Counted from the stretch's first letter, positions 1-13,309 are shown. The stretch is DNA of 64,000 nt from Zygnema cylindricum (GCA_037447655.1 JBBHKE010000632.1:59571-123570), one strand, 5' to 3'. A program made the numbers and translations. The notes: generated by a model not told the origin, from the sequence alone.

Positions 1-1
1 G

Positions 2-566
2 GCCGTGACGCTGATGGCGGTGGCTGCTGTCACAGGAGCCGGCGTCTACTATGTTCATTACAGCCAGAAATTGGAACGCAGAGTACGTTTTCGTTTCTTT
101 TCATTTTGCTCGTTCTAACTTCTAAGAATCCTCTTTCTCGGAAGATGGAATAGGGATGTGAATGGTTTGGAAATGCTGATGTTCGACCTCCACGACTTTC
201 TGCAACCCTTAGCCACCATGACTTTACGGTCTCGTACTTCAGAATGAGAATGACTTCAAGTCTGCATTTTGTCCGGGATGCTTTCCCTGTCTATTTTGTC
301 CATTTTAGTTGTGTTGTCTCCAATATCACCCAGGAAGACAAGCAAGTGGCTTTCAAAATTATGTTTTGGAAGTGCTGGTCTAGAGTTCTGGACGATCGTG
401 TCTTTTTGTTGCATGCTTTTTCTATTTTCCAAAACCTAGCCTGTCTCTGAAAATGTAATCTCATGCCCTGCAGAATCTGCACCAGGGAGTGCTCCGTGAC
501 AAATTGCTCCTTGCACAGAAGTACGAAGAGCAGAAGCAACAACAAGAGGCACAAGGCCACCGTTGA
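2..566 (+). CDS. PET117: PET117-like cytochrome c oxidase assembly factor, C-terminal part
   Basis: Two exons, 2-82 and 474-566, join in phase 0 across a 391-bp GT-AG intron and end at a TGA. The start codon is left of the window. The product reads a hydrophobic segment (VTLMAVAAVTGAGVYYVHY), then SQKLERR, then NLHQGVLRDK and a Gln/Glu/Lys-rich tail. A single N-terminal membrane-like helix followed by a VHY..(Q)..ER..LHQG...RD signature is typical of PET117, a small mitochondrial inner-membrane protein needed for cytochrome c oxidase assembly (heme A synthase step). The family is about 70-110 residues and 57 are visible, so only a few N-terminal codons should be missing. The identification rests on the remembered family signature; a different short mitochondrial membrane protein is the main alternative. 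Confidence 0.8.
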
Positions 567-3378
567 TTAAAAGTATATATTCAGTTCATATAGTTTCTCT
601 CACGGTTTCCTTACGGCTTAATAACTTGACCTTTGATCTTAGCCTAGGAAAGTTTTTGAATAATTGCAGTTCTTGTGCCATTTGGATAATAAAATCGCTG
701 CTTCAGGATTGCAGCTCATGCATTCAGCTCTTGCTGCTTGCATTGAAATGTTGTACTTTGGACAGGAAGGAAATGGATATGAGGCCACAACCAAATCCAT
801 GCTTGATCAGATTATGGCAATCTTTTGCAGTAATTGCAGGCTCCTTTGAGGATGTTCCTGCAATTCAGAGGGTCAATGAGGACTGGAAGACCCTGCTGTC
901 TCTGAATGGGGTTAATTTGCTGAACTAAACTACATTTTGCATGCATATCGAAGCTTCTTCCAGCTGACCCTAAATCTGAACTTTCCACTGTCCTCCTTCA
1001 ACCTCTGTTGTAATGATCAAAGTGACGTGAAGAGTGTTGAAGAGTGTTTTGAAAATGTTACACCTTGGCTCTTCTCCATAATGGCATGCATTTGTCCTCA
1101 TAGCCACACTATGAGGTTCTTACCTCTTGCTTCTTTTCCTGGACCCTGTAAATTCGTGCAGTATTTTGTCAAAGCTAGGTGTTTGTCACATGTTGCATCA
1201 CTGGGCGATTACCAGTGACTATCTTAGCAACCAAACAGGGAAGCTGATGATCACAAAATTTCAGGGCCTTGTTTTCAGGGGTCGATAGCTAAATAAGGGT
1301 AGAGTTATCCTGTGGCTGACTTCATATGTTTTCTCATTATTCAAAAATGTTTGGGTTCATACTTGGTTTTCTTTTCAAGAGAAGATGGGCAATTCTCTAT
1401 ATAATGTTAGCTTTGGACATACAAGTAGAGTGGTAAGAGGACTAGTCAACCATATGTATTCCATGACCGCTCAGAATGTACAGCAAGAAAATGGACTTGT
1501 CAACTTTCTTACAACGGAGTTGTCAACTGCCTCTGTTTTTACACCTGGATGATGTTCTAAATCACATTAATTATGTACTTTCATGCATACATCAGACACC
1601 TGCCTAGCATGTTATTTCGATCCTAGCTTGAATGTAAACATGAAGTTAGATACATAGTCACTTGAGCCTCTGAGCCTTTTGATTTATATTTCTTTTCTTC
1701 AGTGGTGAGATTGTGTAATCATAGTCACTCGTGGACAGGGGAAGGGGGGGAAGGGGTAAGGTGAAGGGAAGGGGGAGGGGAAGGGGGAAGGGGGGGAAAA
1801 GGGGAAGGACCAAAGACGCATGTTTCCGAAAACTCTGCCCTTGAAAAGTTTTAACCCCGTGTGAATTTGACCGAATTCCCCTTTACTTAACCGACAAAGG
1901 AGAGAAATGCCCCCCCATTCGGAGGAAAGAAATGGCATTAATATGTGTAACATTCGAGCTTGTGTCGATTGAGCTTGTATGACAACAAAGGGCCCAAGAT
2001 TGTTGCGTTCCTTCACAAAACCCATGTACTTGAATTACATTTTTTTCATCAACCGAGGGCCACCGGTCTAATAATAGTTGTAACAAGAACTCTAGCTTGA
2101 CCCGAGTGTTAGAGGTGGACGCCATAAAATCTGCTGTGATTGGACTGACAGATCAATTGAAGGAGATAATTTCCCTTGTCGGCGATTCAGTTGTAATTCA
2201 AATAATGACAGCCTTCTCAGCTGTCTTTTCCTCAGCAAGAAACCAGACCATTGACAAGCAGCTGCCTTACTTTCCTTTCTTCAGAACTTAAAACTGATGT
2301 GGTCCTCTTTCCCTTTGTTTGGGTTTTATAAGCTATTCAGCCTCTTCTCATATTTTAAAAGACGAATATACAACCAGGGTATCCTCAGGGGGAACAATAC
2401 AGTAGCTTGGATCATTGCCAAAAAATTTCAAACAGCAATTAACACAATTCAGAGTCACTCATGTTATAAAAAGAGACACCTATCTCATACTCTCTCAATG
2501 CCATGCCATGATATGATGTTCGCGCTTGTGCACACTTTTGCTGTGCGCCTCATCTAATAAAGGCAAGCAATATAAACGACTCTGTTCTGGGCATAATTAT
2601 TGCTTACTCGAGATTTCTTCATCTATTAAGTAAGACACAGCCAACACATCTTGTAGCATGACCAGCTGAATGGCCAGGAAAAAGCCTAACCAGTTTACCC
2701 AAGCGAAAAAGAAAAGATGTGAAAGAATGTCTAACAACAAACACGCCAATGCCGATGCTCCCAATCACAGCAATGCTTCCAATGCAGAAGTGTCCATCCT
2801 CTTTACCGTAATTGTCACAAAACTTTTTTCACGTCTACGAATACCACACAAATCTGCAGTTCGTGTGCAGCCTCTTTTAGCTCTAAGCCTTGCAGCTCTA
2901 AAAAATCGACATCCTTACCTAAAGAAAAAATATAGACGATCTCGACCCTTTTCCTAGGTCAAAATGAGCGCAAGCAACTTGCTGACTTCTAGTGCGAAAG
3001 CCAAGCTTGCAAAACTACGACCAACATTTAACTGAGAGGCCATTGTCACGAACCATCACTAATGGGAAAAACAAAAAAATAGAAAAGACGCTAAATTTGC
3101 CTGTCCAGGTTCCATCTTATGATGAACTCAAGATGGAAATAAGTCCTATCTAAAACGATCTAATACAACATTGTTACAGGGAGAGGCCACATGGGATACA
3201 AACTTATATTTGCCCCTATGAAATTAGTACAAGGGTTTTAACGTACAATAACGTCCTCTGTGTTTGAGTCAGTATTTGATACCACATTTAAGCTATATTT
3301 TTCCTTCACCGACATTCCTTCAAAAGATATGCTGATGGGCTAAAAACTTCATCTCTCACAGGCCCTCCACGTCCAGCC
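567..3378. other. Intergenic region between PET117 and 3R-MYB
   Basis: The two genes converge, so this stretch should contain both 3' UTRs. An AATAAA-like signal follows the PET117 stop near 694. A polypurine tract (runs of GGGGAAGGG) lies at about 1738-1808. Short open frames at 2097-2291 and 2670-2957 have no recognisable motif and no splice context; I do not call them genes. Confidence 0.5.
1738..1808. repeat. G/A polypurine tract
   Basis: About 70 bases of almost uninterrupted purine, built of GGGGAAGGG-type words on the plus strand. It is low-complexity sequence in the presumed 3'-UTR/intergenic region. Confidence 0.8.
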
Positions 3379-6300
3379 TCATCTCCATCTACAGTTCCAC
3401 TGGAATTCGCAATTCTCATGGGAAGCAAAGGGGATTGAGGGAACAACTCGGCGGGACGAAAAGGCTAGACATCCACAGCAATCCAAAGGAAATGGGTAAT
3501 CAGATTCACATGTGTTTTTTTGCTCAGCAACATTATCATTACAAGGACAATTTCTATCAAAACCACTGACCTGATGAGAAATAGAAAAAATGCTGTTCAC
3601 TACTGACGCATGACCCAATTTGCTTGGTTTTTTGTTACTTACCGAAAGCCAATTACTGCTAAAAGGTGAGGTGAGATTTCCCAATCCCATTAAATTGTCG
3701 TTAGGCTGGTTCTCCTTTAACGCACTGAAACCAAGCAAATTACTCCCAGGAGTGCCCCAGCGCTCCAGTTTCACTTTCGAAGCTGGAGTCTGCAATAAGG
3801 CAGCCTTTGCCGCCTCAAAATCTACTTTCCCTCTACCGTCACCACATTCTTCATCAAGTTGTCGCATGAGGTTGAGAGGCTCTTGTTGACTCTCTCCCAA
3901 CATGCCATCAAGCTCCTGTCAAACAAAAAGTCAAAATAATTAATGTCAGCCCTCCACATCCCAACCTACAAACCTAACCTCTCATTTTGGAATCCACCAT
4001 GAAGAGCGTTCTTGTTCGTACTTTCTATAGGTGACCAAAACCACTCATCCGGAGTCGGATGAAAGGCAATCAGGTCATAAATGCCTTCACAAGAATTGGG
4101 CAAGAAACAGCGACAGTTCACCCTAGCACTGACCTCCAAGAGGGAATCACTGCCTTTTCGTGCGGATCCCAAAATTTCAAGCTTCCATGGGGCTCTCCAC
4201 CGTTCCCCAGCGGGAGACTCCACACCCCCGTTGGTTTTCAAAACACTGCCCACACTGCCCAGCAAATTTCACCAAGACACCGTGTCAGGCATACACAGCA
4301 GCATGCATTATATGTACATCTCTTAATAAAGAATCCGTTACGACTAAAAGCCAAACAGCAGATGTAAGTTTACACTAGATCCCACCTAGTTCTAATAAAA
4401 TCCAGAAGGGGCATTTAGAGAGAGGCTTACAATGCAGCTCCATCCGCTTCACCGTTGCCTCCTGATCCATCATAGTTCACGACCCATGTCCCTCTTAAAG
4501 GCTGGCCAGGTGAGAGGCCATCTGGAAGAGGTAAGGGCATTACTGCACTCCATTCCTGTGCATCTGGCGGAACAATCTCGCCACCATCTCCCTTCACTTC
4601 CCTCTCTTCTCCACAGCCTGAACCACCACCAGACTGTGGGATCTGATCTACTGGAATCGCCCCCAAAAATCCCTCCGAACCTCTTTCATCAGAAGAGCCT
4701 CTATCGGCACTCAACTCATGAGCAAGAGTTGCTTCATGCTTCACCTCTACCAGCCTCCTCTCAGGCGAAATGACCTCCTCTGTTGTCACTGGAAGTGGTA
4801 GAGCCTCACATTGGAAACCTCTCTCACAAGTGAGTTCTGGCCTCCCTAATACAGAAGTTGCCTGCATGGTTCCCACTCGCATATGCTCATTAGCGGAAGA
4901 AGCTGCCAGAGCTGCCTTTAAACCGGCAATTCCGGGCCCCACCTGGGCCACTAAGTATGTTGAAGGCCCCCCTCCCACGGAAGCCCTCAAAAGGATTGGG
5001 TTTCGGAAAGTGTGGGCCTCCACTGTGAGGCTCGCAGGCTCCACATTGACGCGTTGCTCCACCAGAACTGAAGATTCTACCAACGGTCTCCTCACCTGCA
5101 CCACATGTGGAACGGTGACAGCTTTATAGTTCTTGATCTTCAAAGATGAATGACAGTTTGTATACGTCACACTACGTTTGACAATGTTTGTTGACAAATC
5201 CCCTTGTCAACAAACAGAGTTATCGATAGTATCTCAAACCTTTTAGTTGCAGATAAAGTTTCTCTACACCACATCTAACATTAGCAAGTATTTTCAACCA
5301 CAGGAGACCTGTGGCCTGCTTAAATAACCTAGCTAACGAAACGGGTCAGTAAAAAGGATAGATTCCACACACAAGATCTAATATGCAAACAATGTCTGAG
5401 ATTGAATATGCAAACAACAGCGGGTATAAAATGGTATTACATAACTAAACTTTATTTTAGCCATAACAGTTTTTCTACTGAAGCACAAAAGATATCACAG
5501 TACCTTTGGACGCCGCAGTCCAGAGCCCCATGCATTGCTCATGTCTTTGTTCTCATTCTGATCCTGCCCTCTGCTTCGGGGACTTCCAGGCTTATTATCC
5601 ACTTCATTTCCAGAATCGGATGCAAACGTCATGCTTCGCATCGTTGAACTCCCCCTGCGTGGTTTGTTGCTTACCCCTTTCCCAAGATTTGCTCCCCGCT
5701 TTGTCAATTGAACCGGTTGAAGTTGAGGAGGCATGGGTTTTGGCAAAATTGCCCCATAGACAAACCCTGAATGTATAGTTCCAGCCCAGCCTCCAGGGAG
5801 CTGACGGGGTGGAGGAGTGCTAGGGAACGACCTCTCAGATGAACCTCTCTGGTGCTGGTGCCCATTGCTCACAATCACACTTCCCTCAGTTTTTGGCAAG
5901 TCTATTTTCGTTCCCTTGTCAGAGTCCTCCCCAGATGAGCTTGAATTGGTCTGTTGTTGATTCACAGTGTTATTATTTGATTGTGTCGGATCTGACGGAA
6001 ACCATGCGGTCACCAGAGGGTCCGCAGACGGCTGGCATTCCTGAGGAGTTGATCTTGAAGGAGTCTTCTGGGGACTGGATTGGTTTGTGGGATTAGAGGC
6101 CTCATTGTTCGCAAGATTGGAGAGTTCGACGGGCGAAGAATTTGTTCCCTCCTGATGAGAATCTTGTGGAACCTTGGACGCTTCTATTTTCATTACAATT
6201 TCCTTAGAAACAGGAGAGGATTGGTGCTCTTCCCGGGCAATTGTGGGACCATGTGAGGAATCCAAAAGACGCCTTCGTTTTCGGAGAATGGATGGAGGAT

Positions 6301-9300
6301 TACTGAATGACTTAGCTGCACTTCGCAGCTTTGAGAGAGGGCTGCCTGTGCCTGGGCAAAGTGGAGAGGGAGAGGGAGAGAAAGGAAAACTAACTGGTGT
6401 GCTGCTACAAAAAGCAGGGGCTATGTTCCGCATCCCCAAAGGAGAGTATGCCATCCGAGTTGGATCTGATGGGCTCAACAAGTTGTAGTTGAAAAAGGGC
6501 AAATCCATGTCTTGTCCATTCGATAAGCGGTAGGGTGTAGAGTATTTCGCCGGAGGCGAGGTGGCCTCCTCAACGGCCTCATCATGAACCTCACTTCCAA
6601 CCTGACGTATCTGAAACACTTCTTCAGAATTCATGTGATCAGAAATGGCCCCATCTTTGCCTTGGTTTCCACTGGGCTTGTCACTCATGACAGCATCTGA
6701 TGGGCATGGCGTTGAAGAGGGAACTTGTTCAAAAGTCTCCTCAGGTGGAGCTGGACGTCCTGAGAGAGTGGGAGACTCCAAATCTTCTCCTTGCTGTAAA
6801 GTTGAGCCATAGCCAGCTGAGAGTACGGAGCCAGATGCACCAGGGAACGGCGGGAAATAGGAGGGCAGAGAGGTCAATTTCATGGAGGCAGGTAAAGGCA
6901 TCATAGGGAGTGGAAGAGCACCGAGTGCCTTGGGAATTGGAGCCAATGGAATATCTGAAGGAAGAGGATAAGAGACAGGAATAATCGGAACAGGAACAGG
7001 AGGGACTGACATAGGCGGCGGTGCAGGAATACCCGCACCAGAGGTAAAGCCGGGAGTTACTAAAAACAAACGGTTAACTGGTCCTGACTTTCCACTGGCA
7101 GTTGCATTAGTCACAGGGGTCTGTCCTCTTAAATCTTTCCGCAACACTGGCTTTATATCTTCCTTTACCTCTTCCAGCCTTAACATGCTAGTATATGATT
7201 GAGCCGCCGTCGCTGACTTCCCCGTTACAAAATCTGGTTTGTCCCGACGAGCAGACGAGTGTCCAGTCTCGTCTTCACCGACTCCATCACTTGTCCCTGA
7301 AGCAGTGGGTACAAGTCCCGGAGCTTCAAAATCACCAACTTTGTGATATTCTTCCCCTGAGCTGGCCCGCGTTTCAGAATCCTGGGCCTGATATGCAGCA
7401 AGAGCTTTGGAAACAGGGTCTGTAGCTGTTTCCGGATCCACTTTGCGTTTCATGCAGGAGTTCCAATGATTCTTTATGGAATTATCAGTCCTGGGAGCCA
7501 AAAAACAAAAAGCATAGATAACTTGAGACACTGATAAAGTCCAATTATGATTTCTACAACTACGATTTATTTAATAGCACACTTAAAAGAGCTTGCAGGG
7601 TAAGACACATGAGAAGGCTTGCACTCTGAGCCACTTACCTGCCTGGAAGACATTTGGCAATCTCTGCCCACTTATTCCCGTAAACTTGATGTGCCTTAAT
7701 CAAAGCCAAATCCTCCTCCTCCGACCACGCATCCCGCTTAATGCACGGGTTCAAATGATTATGCCATCTGCGCAATATTCTTAAAAAATATAATGTAAAC
7801 TTACAACCATAATGAAGAATGTGACTCACCAACAACCATTAAAAATCGCAAATGCCAAATGCAGGTACAGGCCAGAGAATCAGACCCACCTTTCTCGGCA
7901 CTGTTTGCCAATCCGACCTGGTAAATTCTGTGCAATAACAGACCACTTTTTGGCTCCATACTTCTGAACAAGATCCACAATCCTCTCATCTTCCTGCAAA
8001 ACAATGCAAAAGTGCAAGGTTACAACAAGGCAAAATCACACATATGAATTGCTAATTGGACTGTCCATTGAAATATTTGAGGGTGTAAAGTCCAGCATCA
8101 GAAAAACGCCCGCAGTCTCTGTGATAAACGTGTAGACTTTAACATGGTTTTTCAGCTAAAATGATCTAACAGCAAAATGATCAGCGGTCAATCTACTGGC
8201 TAATGCTACATCGTTAACCTTCTGACCCATGCTATGAATACCAGGGATCCAGAGAGAGAAAGCACCTCCTTGGTCCAGGGCCCTTTCACCAGATCTGGAT
8301 TGAGCACTTTCTGCCACCTGTGAAGACACTGCACATCGGTTCTATCGGGGAAGAACTCAGCTGCACGACAAGTCACAAAGAGCCATCAGTGATATCTCTG
8401 CGTAAAAACTTCAGAAGTCCACCTGTAAACCCCTAAAGCACTTTATATTAAAAACAAATATGAAAACACATTGTCTTCACAAATATTGCAAAAACTAGCA
8501 TACATATTTGCAACACATCAACAGATATATAGGGCATCTTAGGGGCTTCACCTATCTTCTTCCAGTTTTTGCCCTTGTAGCATTGAACTGCTCTTCGAAG
8601 TATCTCATCCTGACAAGGAAAAAAAAGTTCAACAGTTTATGCTTAAAAAACCATTCCCTGAACCAAAGGACTATATTATGGCATCAATACTAAATACTAC
8701 CATGTAAAAACTTTAAGCATGTGCACAGACAAGCACAGCCAGCAGCTTTCCACAAACCTTCACACTGCCAAGCATTGTCTTGAATCTTGTTTTTCATATT
8801 ATTCATTTTTGCATGCTTGTAAGAACCTTCTCTTATTGAAAATAAGCAATTTTTCAGATCATGGAGTTAGTTCTTAAAGTTCAGTCTTGGTGACCAGTCA
8901 CATCAATGACAAGGCCTATTCATCTTCTAAAGAATGCGTACACCAGAGACTGGATACATTATTCTGCGATAATTCACCAGGGAAGAGGTATAATTGTGTA
9001 TTGCACGCACTATTCGCTAGCGATTGCCCATCTGCTCATTTTTTCGGGATTTGTTCAGGAAACATCCTCTAGAGTTCTATTATTCATATAGCCAGAACTG
9101 GCCCGCAAGGTGCTATTTTCATACTGGAAATCCAGAACAATCAACACCACCGAGTCCAGGAAAGCAGGGCTGGTGATAGAGGATGTAATGACAAAGCAAC
9201 ATAAAACTAGTTCCTTACTTATAAGGGATATTAGTCAAAACGTTTTCACGCTTTTTCAGTTCTACGTGACAACTGGCAGGAATGTGTTACAACCGTATGA

Positions 9301-9742
9301 GGTAAGAAAAGCAACAGCTTTTCAGACACTGTGGAAATAGCAAACGGCCAGCTATCTTTTTGCATTAGAGTTCTGATAATCACCTCCTCAGGAGTCCAAC
9401 CACCCTTCGAAGACCGTCGTGTGGGACCACCTGTCCTCCTGCAAATAAAGCTGCCTTCTATTAATCATCCAAGGAAAAGAACAGCATACTTGTGCCAATC
9501 TGAAATTTTCCACCAAAAGGTACAGCTAAAAGTAGCACCACCCTGCCTACTCACCCCGTCACAGGTGGCAGTTTGTGCAAAACGTCGTCTTCTGACTCAG
9601 CCGGACTGGAGCCTGGATGTGTTTGAGAGTCCGTATAGTCTTCCATATAGCTGCTTTGGACTGGCGTGCTTTCCTGCTTGCATGAAAATCCCACTCCATT
9701 TGTAGCATCGTCTGTTTCCTGAAAATTCGCCTCATCGGCCAT
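3379..9742 (-). CDS. MYB3R: Three-repeat MYB (MYB3R) transcription factor, 11 coding exons
   Basis: Exons (high to low): 9742-9555, 9438-9384, 8609-8552, 8360-8266, 7993-7890, 7767-7639, 7490-5504, 5137-4431, 4254-3979, 3915-3643, 3570-3379. The ATG at 9742 is the first in frame. Three MYB repeats follow a short acidic N-terminus: GGWTPEEDEILRRAV, KGPWTKEEDERIVDLV, RDAWSEEEDLALIKAH, each with the spaced Trp helix-turn-helix pattern. The long C-terminus carries two blocks conserved in plant MYB3R proteins: a SPLGMRNI...PPSILRKRRR segment in exon 7 and a WFWSP...LNLMRQLDE segment across exons 9-10. Plant MYB3Rs act in the nucleus on mitosis-specific activator elements of G2/M genes. At roughly 1,350 codons it is longer than most. 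Exons 1-8 join in consistent phase; the 8-9 acceptor could be 4254 or 4242, and the 9-10 junction does not keep phase (see findings). Confidence 0.93.
3571..3642 (-). other. 72-bp in-frame intron in MYB3R last coding region
   Basis: A strong donor (GTAAGT) follows codon TCG at 3643, and a pyrimidine-rich acceptor ends at 3571. The segment is 72 bases long, a multiple of three, with no in-frame stop. Retention would insert 24 residues and splicing keeps the frame, so both isoforms are possible. Confidence 0.6.
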
Positions 9743-10416
9743 GTTTCCAGTAGCTCCCACAAACCTACCTAAAAAGACAAGTATTCTACAGTACTACCAA
9801 ACTCTAGCAATATCCTCCAAAATAATAACTTCGAATAAATCCTGTGTCACGGACGCCATAGCAAACTATCGCCAAAAAAACGTAAAGAGAATGCTCTACA
9901 TGTAGCTGAGGAAAGAGAAAACCATGGAAGACTTCCAAGCAGCCATACTACCCCTGAAACCGTGCATGCAACGGCCACATAGGGAAAAGCGACGTCTGGA
10001 GCTGAGTAGCACGTGAAATCGACGAACAGGCGGCTTTCAAGGATAACTTTACCCTCTAATCGACGATTAATACACGGTTGAAAAATAGGGATCGACGGCT
10101 GAGCGGAGAAAGTGGAGAGAGGACGTAATGTACGGAAAGGAAAGGATTTGAAAATGAGGCTCCTTTTTGTGAACCGTTGAGGCGGAACAACCACCTGGGC
10201 TGGGAATCCACGTGGCAATTTCACCAGCCATTGGCTGCGCGTGTGAGGTACGATACGGCAAGCTTGTCTTAACGCCGAATCCAGCCAGAGCATTCCATTT
10301 CAAAGTTTGAAAATGTTACGACGTACCCCCCTATTTGCTTTGTTTTTTTCCATATGCTGTTGGGGTTCACAAACGGCAACCACGGTGGAAGAAAGTCCGA
10401 TAGGTCGATATGCTGT

Positions 10417-10755
10417 ACATTGGGTACCGATATATCGGTAGACCCGCTTCCCACTTTCTCCGTACTCATGATTTCTTGTACGATGCGATATTTTGAATAG
10501 CTGGATGCGACTGCGCGATGAAAGATTTTACGGTCACCTTGTCACGAAGGCACGTGACTTTGGAGACCTGTGATTTTTTTTTTTTTTTTTTTAATGCCTC
10601 GATATATTGGCGATACGATATATCGGCAATATATCAGCAATGTATCGCGATATTTTGATTTTCGATATATCGAAGCAATATATCGAATACCGGGTACCTG
10701 AAATTCGATATATATCGAATATCGGCAAAAGGTCCTCGATACCCAACACTACCGA
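10417..10755. mobile_element. CGATATATCG-rich MITE-like element
   Basis: The right end reads CGATACCCAACACTA and the left end TTGGGTACCGATATATCGG, so the two ends match as degenerate inverted repeats (TTGGGTAYCGA). The interior is packed with palindromic CGATATATCG words. A second copy of the right end is at 34403-34504. The short length, inverted ends and no coding capacity suggest a MITE; the superfamily is unknown. Confidence 0.6.
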
Positions 10756-10797
10756 CTGCGCGATGAGTCATCGGTACGTTCACGCCTTTCTCTTCTG

Positions 10798-11008
10798 ATC
10801 AGTACAGTACACCTTGAATCGTTATTAGTGTAAAGAAAAAATTAGCGTCATTCATTCTAATTTAGTGCTAGGAGACATGGCAGATGATGGCCCACAACCT
10901 TAAATAGTGTAATTTATTATATTTAAGGTATCAATGTCAAAATTTTGGGGTGCCAATATAGCGTACATAAAGCTAATAACGATTCACGATGTATTGTACA
11001 GTATACTT
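10798..11008. mobile_element. Short MITE, TATTAGTG family
   Basis: Inverted ends: GTACA...TGAATCGTTATTAG on the left and its reverse complement CTAATAACGATTCA...TGTAC on the right. There is no coding capacity. Related left ends occur near 24930, 34785, 37690 and 56670. Confidence 0.6.
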
Positions 11009-11553
11009 CGAAGTTGTCAACAATCACGAAAGGCAGCCGCATGAAAACAACCAATTTTATGTTTTAACCAATACACCTTCTTCTTATGTTCTCTCTCTAG
11101 GTCCTAGTCCTTCCAAGTTGCGTAGGGGGTAGTGAGGCTAGAGAGACTATGGCGCGTTGTCGCCATTTTCTTCGTGGTAACTGGAAGGCCCTCCACGCCG
11201 AGCATGAGGATCGGGTATCGAGCGCCTCTTTCACACCACGTGGCCCATCTAGGCCATCAACTGTCCTGGATTCTTATCGTCGAGCAATTCATTTGGGCCG
11301 TGTTGGTGAGCTTTTTCGAGCGGTACGGGCCCTATAGCCATTCACTCTTGCCCCCGATCTTCTTCCACTATTAAGGTCATTCGAGCTCTCCACCCACCTG
11401 CAACTCTCCCTTTCTTCATCCACGCCTTTGAGCCTTATGAGAGTTTTACTTTAAATCGGGAGGTTTTCATTAAGGCCCTTAGCTCTTCTCCTCATCTTTC
11501 ACAGCGTATGAGTTGTTTCACAATGTTTTGCCCCCTGAATCCGGTGCCCCGAG

Positions 11554-11804
11554 GTTCGATGTGGTTTTTTCGAGTATGTTCTCTTATTGCTAGTGGGGAT
11601 GTTCCCCCTCAAATTTGTGATCTTCTCACGGCGTCCCGCTTTGTGGCGGTTGCTTAACCTAATGGAAGGAAATCGGCCCTAGGGTTCGATGTGTTTTTTC
11701 GAGTATGATCTCTTATTACTAGTGGGGATGTTCCCCCTCAAATTTGTGATCTTCTCACGGCGTCCTCCCTTGTGGCGGTTGCCAAACCTAATGGAGGGAA
11801 ATCC
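11554..11804 (+). repeat. 130-bp tandem duplication inside the retroelement
   Basis: The segment at about 11554-11674 recurs at 11684-11804 with few differences. Both begin GTTCGATGTG and end near GGAAATC. It disrupts the retroelement reading frame. Confidence 0.85.
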
Positions 11805-13258
11805 TCCTTATTGTTGTGGGAGAGGTTTTATACAGATTGGTGGCTCGTGCGACGTGTCTCTTACTCCAACCAGCATTTCAAGATTATTTTTCTCCTCATC
11901 AGTTTGGATTTTTTCTCCTCATCAGTTTGGAGTGGCCACCAGAGGTGGTTAGGAGGTCGTGGTCCACGTGATTTAGGCTTTGTTAGATGTACATCCGGAT
12001 TGGTTGGTTCTTCAGGTCGACGTTTCCAATGCCTTCAATACGATGATCATAACGTCATTTTTCTAGATGTTATGGTTGCTCCATCTTCGTTTGCCCAATT
12101 ATTCCCCTTTGTGAGGGCTTTTTATTCTTTGACCAACAGCCTTTCCTTCTCGGCCGACGCTGGTCTCATTCCTCTCTCCTCTACTACAGGCACTCGCCAA
12201 AGCGACCCTGTGGGTGGACCTTTGTTTGCCCTTGCCCATTACCAGCCCTTCGTGCTTCCTCAGCCGCTTTCCCTTCTTGCCTTTTCCCTTCGGTTCCTGG
12301 TGATACGCACATTATTGGGTCTAGGGATCAAGCCGTGTCGGCATCTAATTTTTTCAAGGAACGTTTAGCCAAACTCAACCTTTCAGTCCAACCTTCGAAG
12401 TGTATTATTTGGTCACCTCAGGATATTCCACTTTTTTTTACTTCCCCTCTTGAATTTCAAACTCCTCCTCCCTCCGATGGCATTCGTGTGTTGGGCTGCC
12501 CCTTTAGTTCGGATACTTTCGTGACCCAATTTCTTGATGATGCTCTACAGACAGATCTGGCCCACGTGGACGACCTCCCTCACCTTCCCGATCCCCAAGT
12601 GGCTTTTGCTATGTTAACCAGGTGTTTCCCCCACCGCCCTTCTTACCTTACTCGTACTTCCCCTCCCACCTCGACGTTTGTCTCCTCTCTCTCATCCTTT
12701 GATGCTCACCTCATGGACATCCTCCACACTCTGTTAGGTCGTGGGGCGTTTAATCGCGAGTCTGGGCCTTCGACCCACATCTAGGCGTCCCTCCTTGTCT
12801 CTACAGGGTGATTGGGTCTATTATCGAGATCTTTTGCTGCTCCTGCGGCCTATTTGGGAAGTTGGTGCCTTATTGCCTCCACTCTTATTTCTTTCTTCTT
12901 GGCTGGGGACACCTTTGTTCTAGCCACCGTGGTCCCTCGGGTCTCAGACGATGTGTTCGCCTTCCAGCGGTTTCTATTGGATTGGACACAATCTCTTCCT
13001 CCCCATGCTCTAGTGGATGTGCCGATTCTTTCCACCTTTGTTACGAAATCCGTGAAGTGTGTCCAGGAATCGATTTCTGATCGTGTTGTCGACGCCATTA
13101 AATCTAAGCTTCTCGAGGCGCTTCCCTCTGATTCTTTGTGTGCCCGTTTTCTCTCTTGTGTGGACCTAGTTTTGGGTCTTGGCTATTCGCAACACCTATT
13201 TTGTCCACTCTTTGATTCTCACCTACTCAGTTCACCACCGCCCTCCAGTTTTGCCTGC

Positions 13259-13309
13259 CCCCCCCCCCCCCCCCCCCCCCCCTTTTTTCTCCCCCCCCCC
13301 CCCCCCCCA
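13259..13309. repeat. Poly-C tract
   Basis: Two long C runs broken by a short T-rich insert lie within the retroelement coding remnant. Part may be an assembly artefact, because homopolymers of this length are error-prone. Confidence 0.8.

Larger units (their letters stand above)
9743..11090. other. MYB3R upstream region with two MITEs
   Basis: This holds the 5' UTR and promoter of the full-length MYB3R gene, which reads leftward. No TATA box or cell-cycle element could be assigned with confidence. From about 10417 the sequence is mobile-element derived. Confidence 0.5.

Noticed and set aside
2097-2957. Possible small plus-strand genes after PET117
   Set aside because: Short frames without splice context, conserved motif or upstream signals.
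5506-7425. Plus-strand frames opposite MYB3R exon 7
   Set aside because: Antisense shadows of a conserved coding exon.
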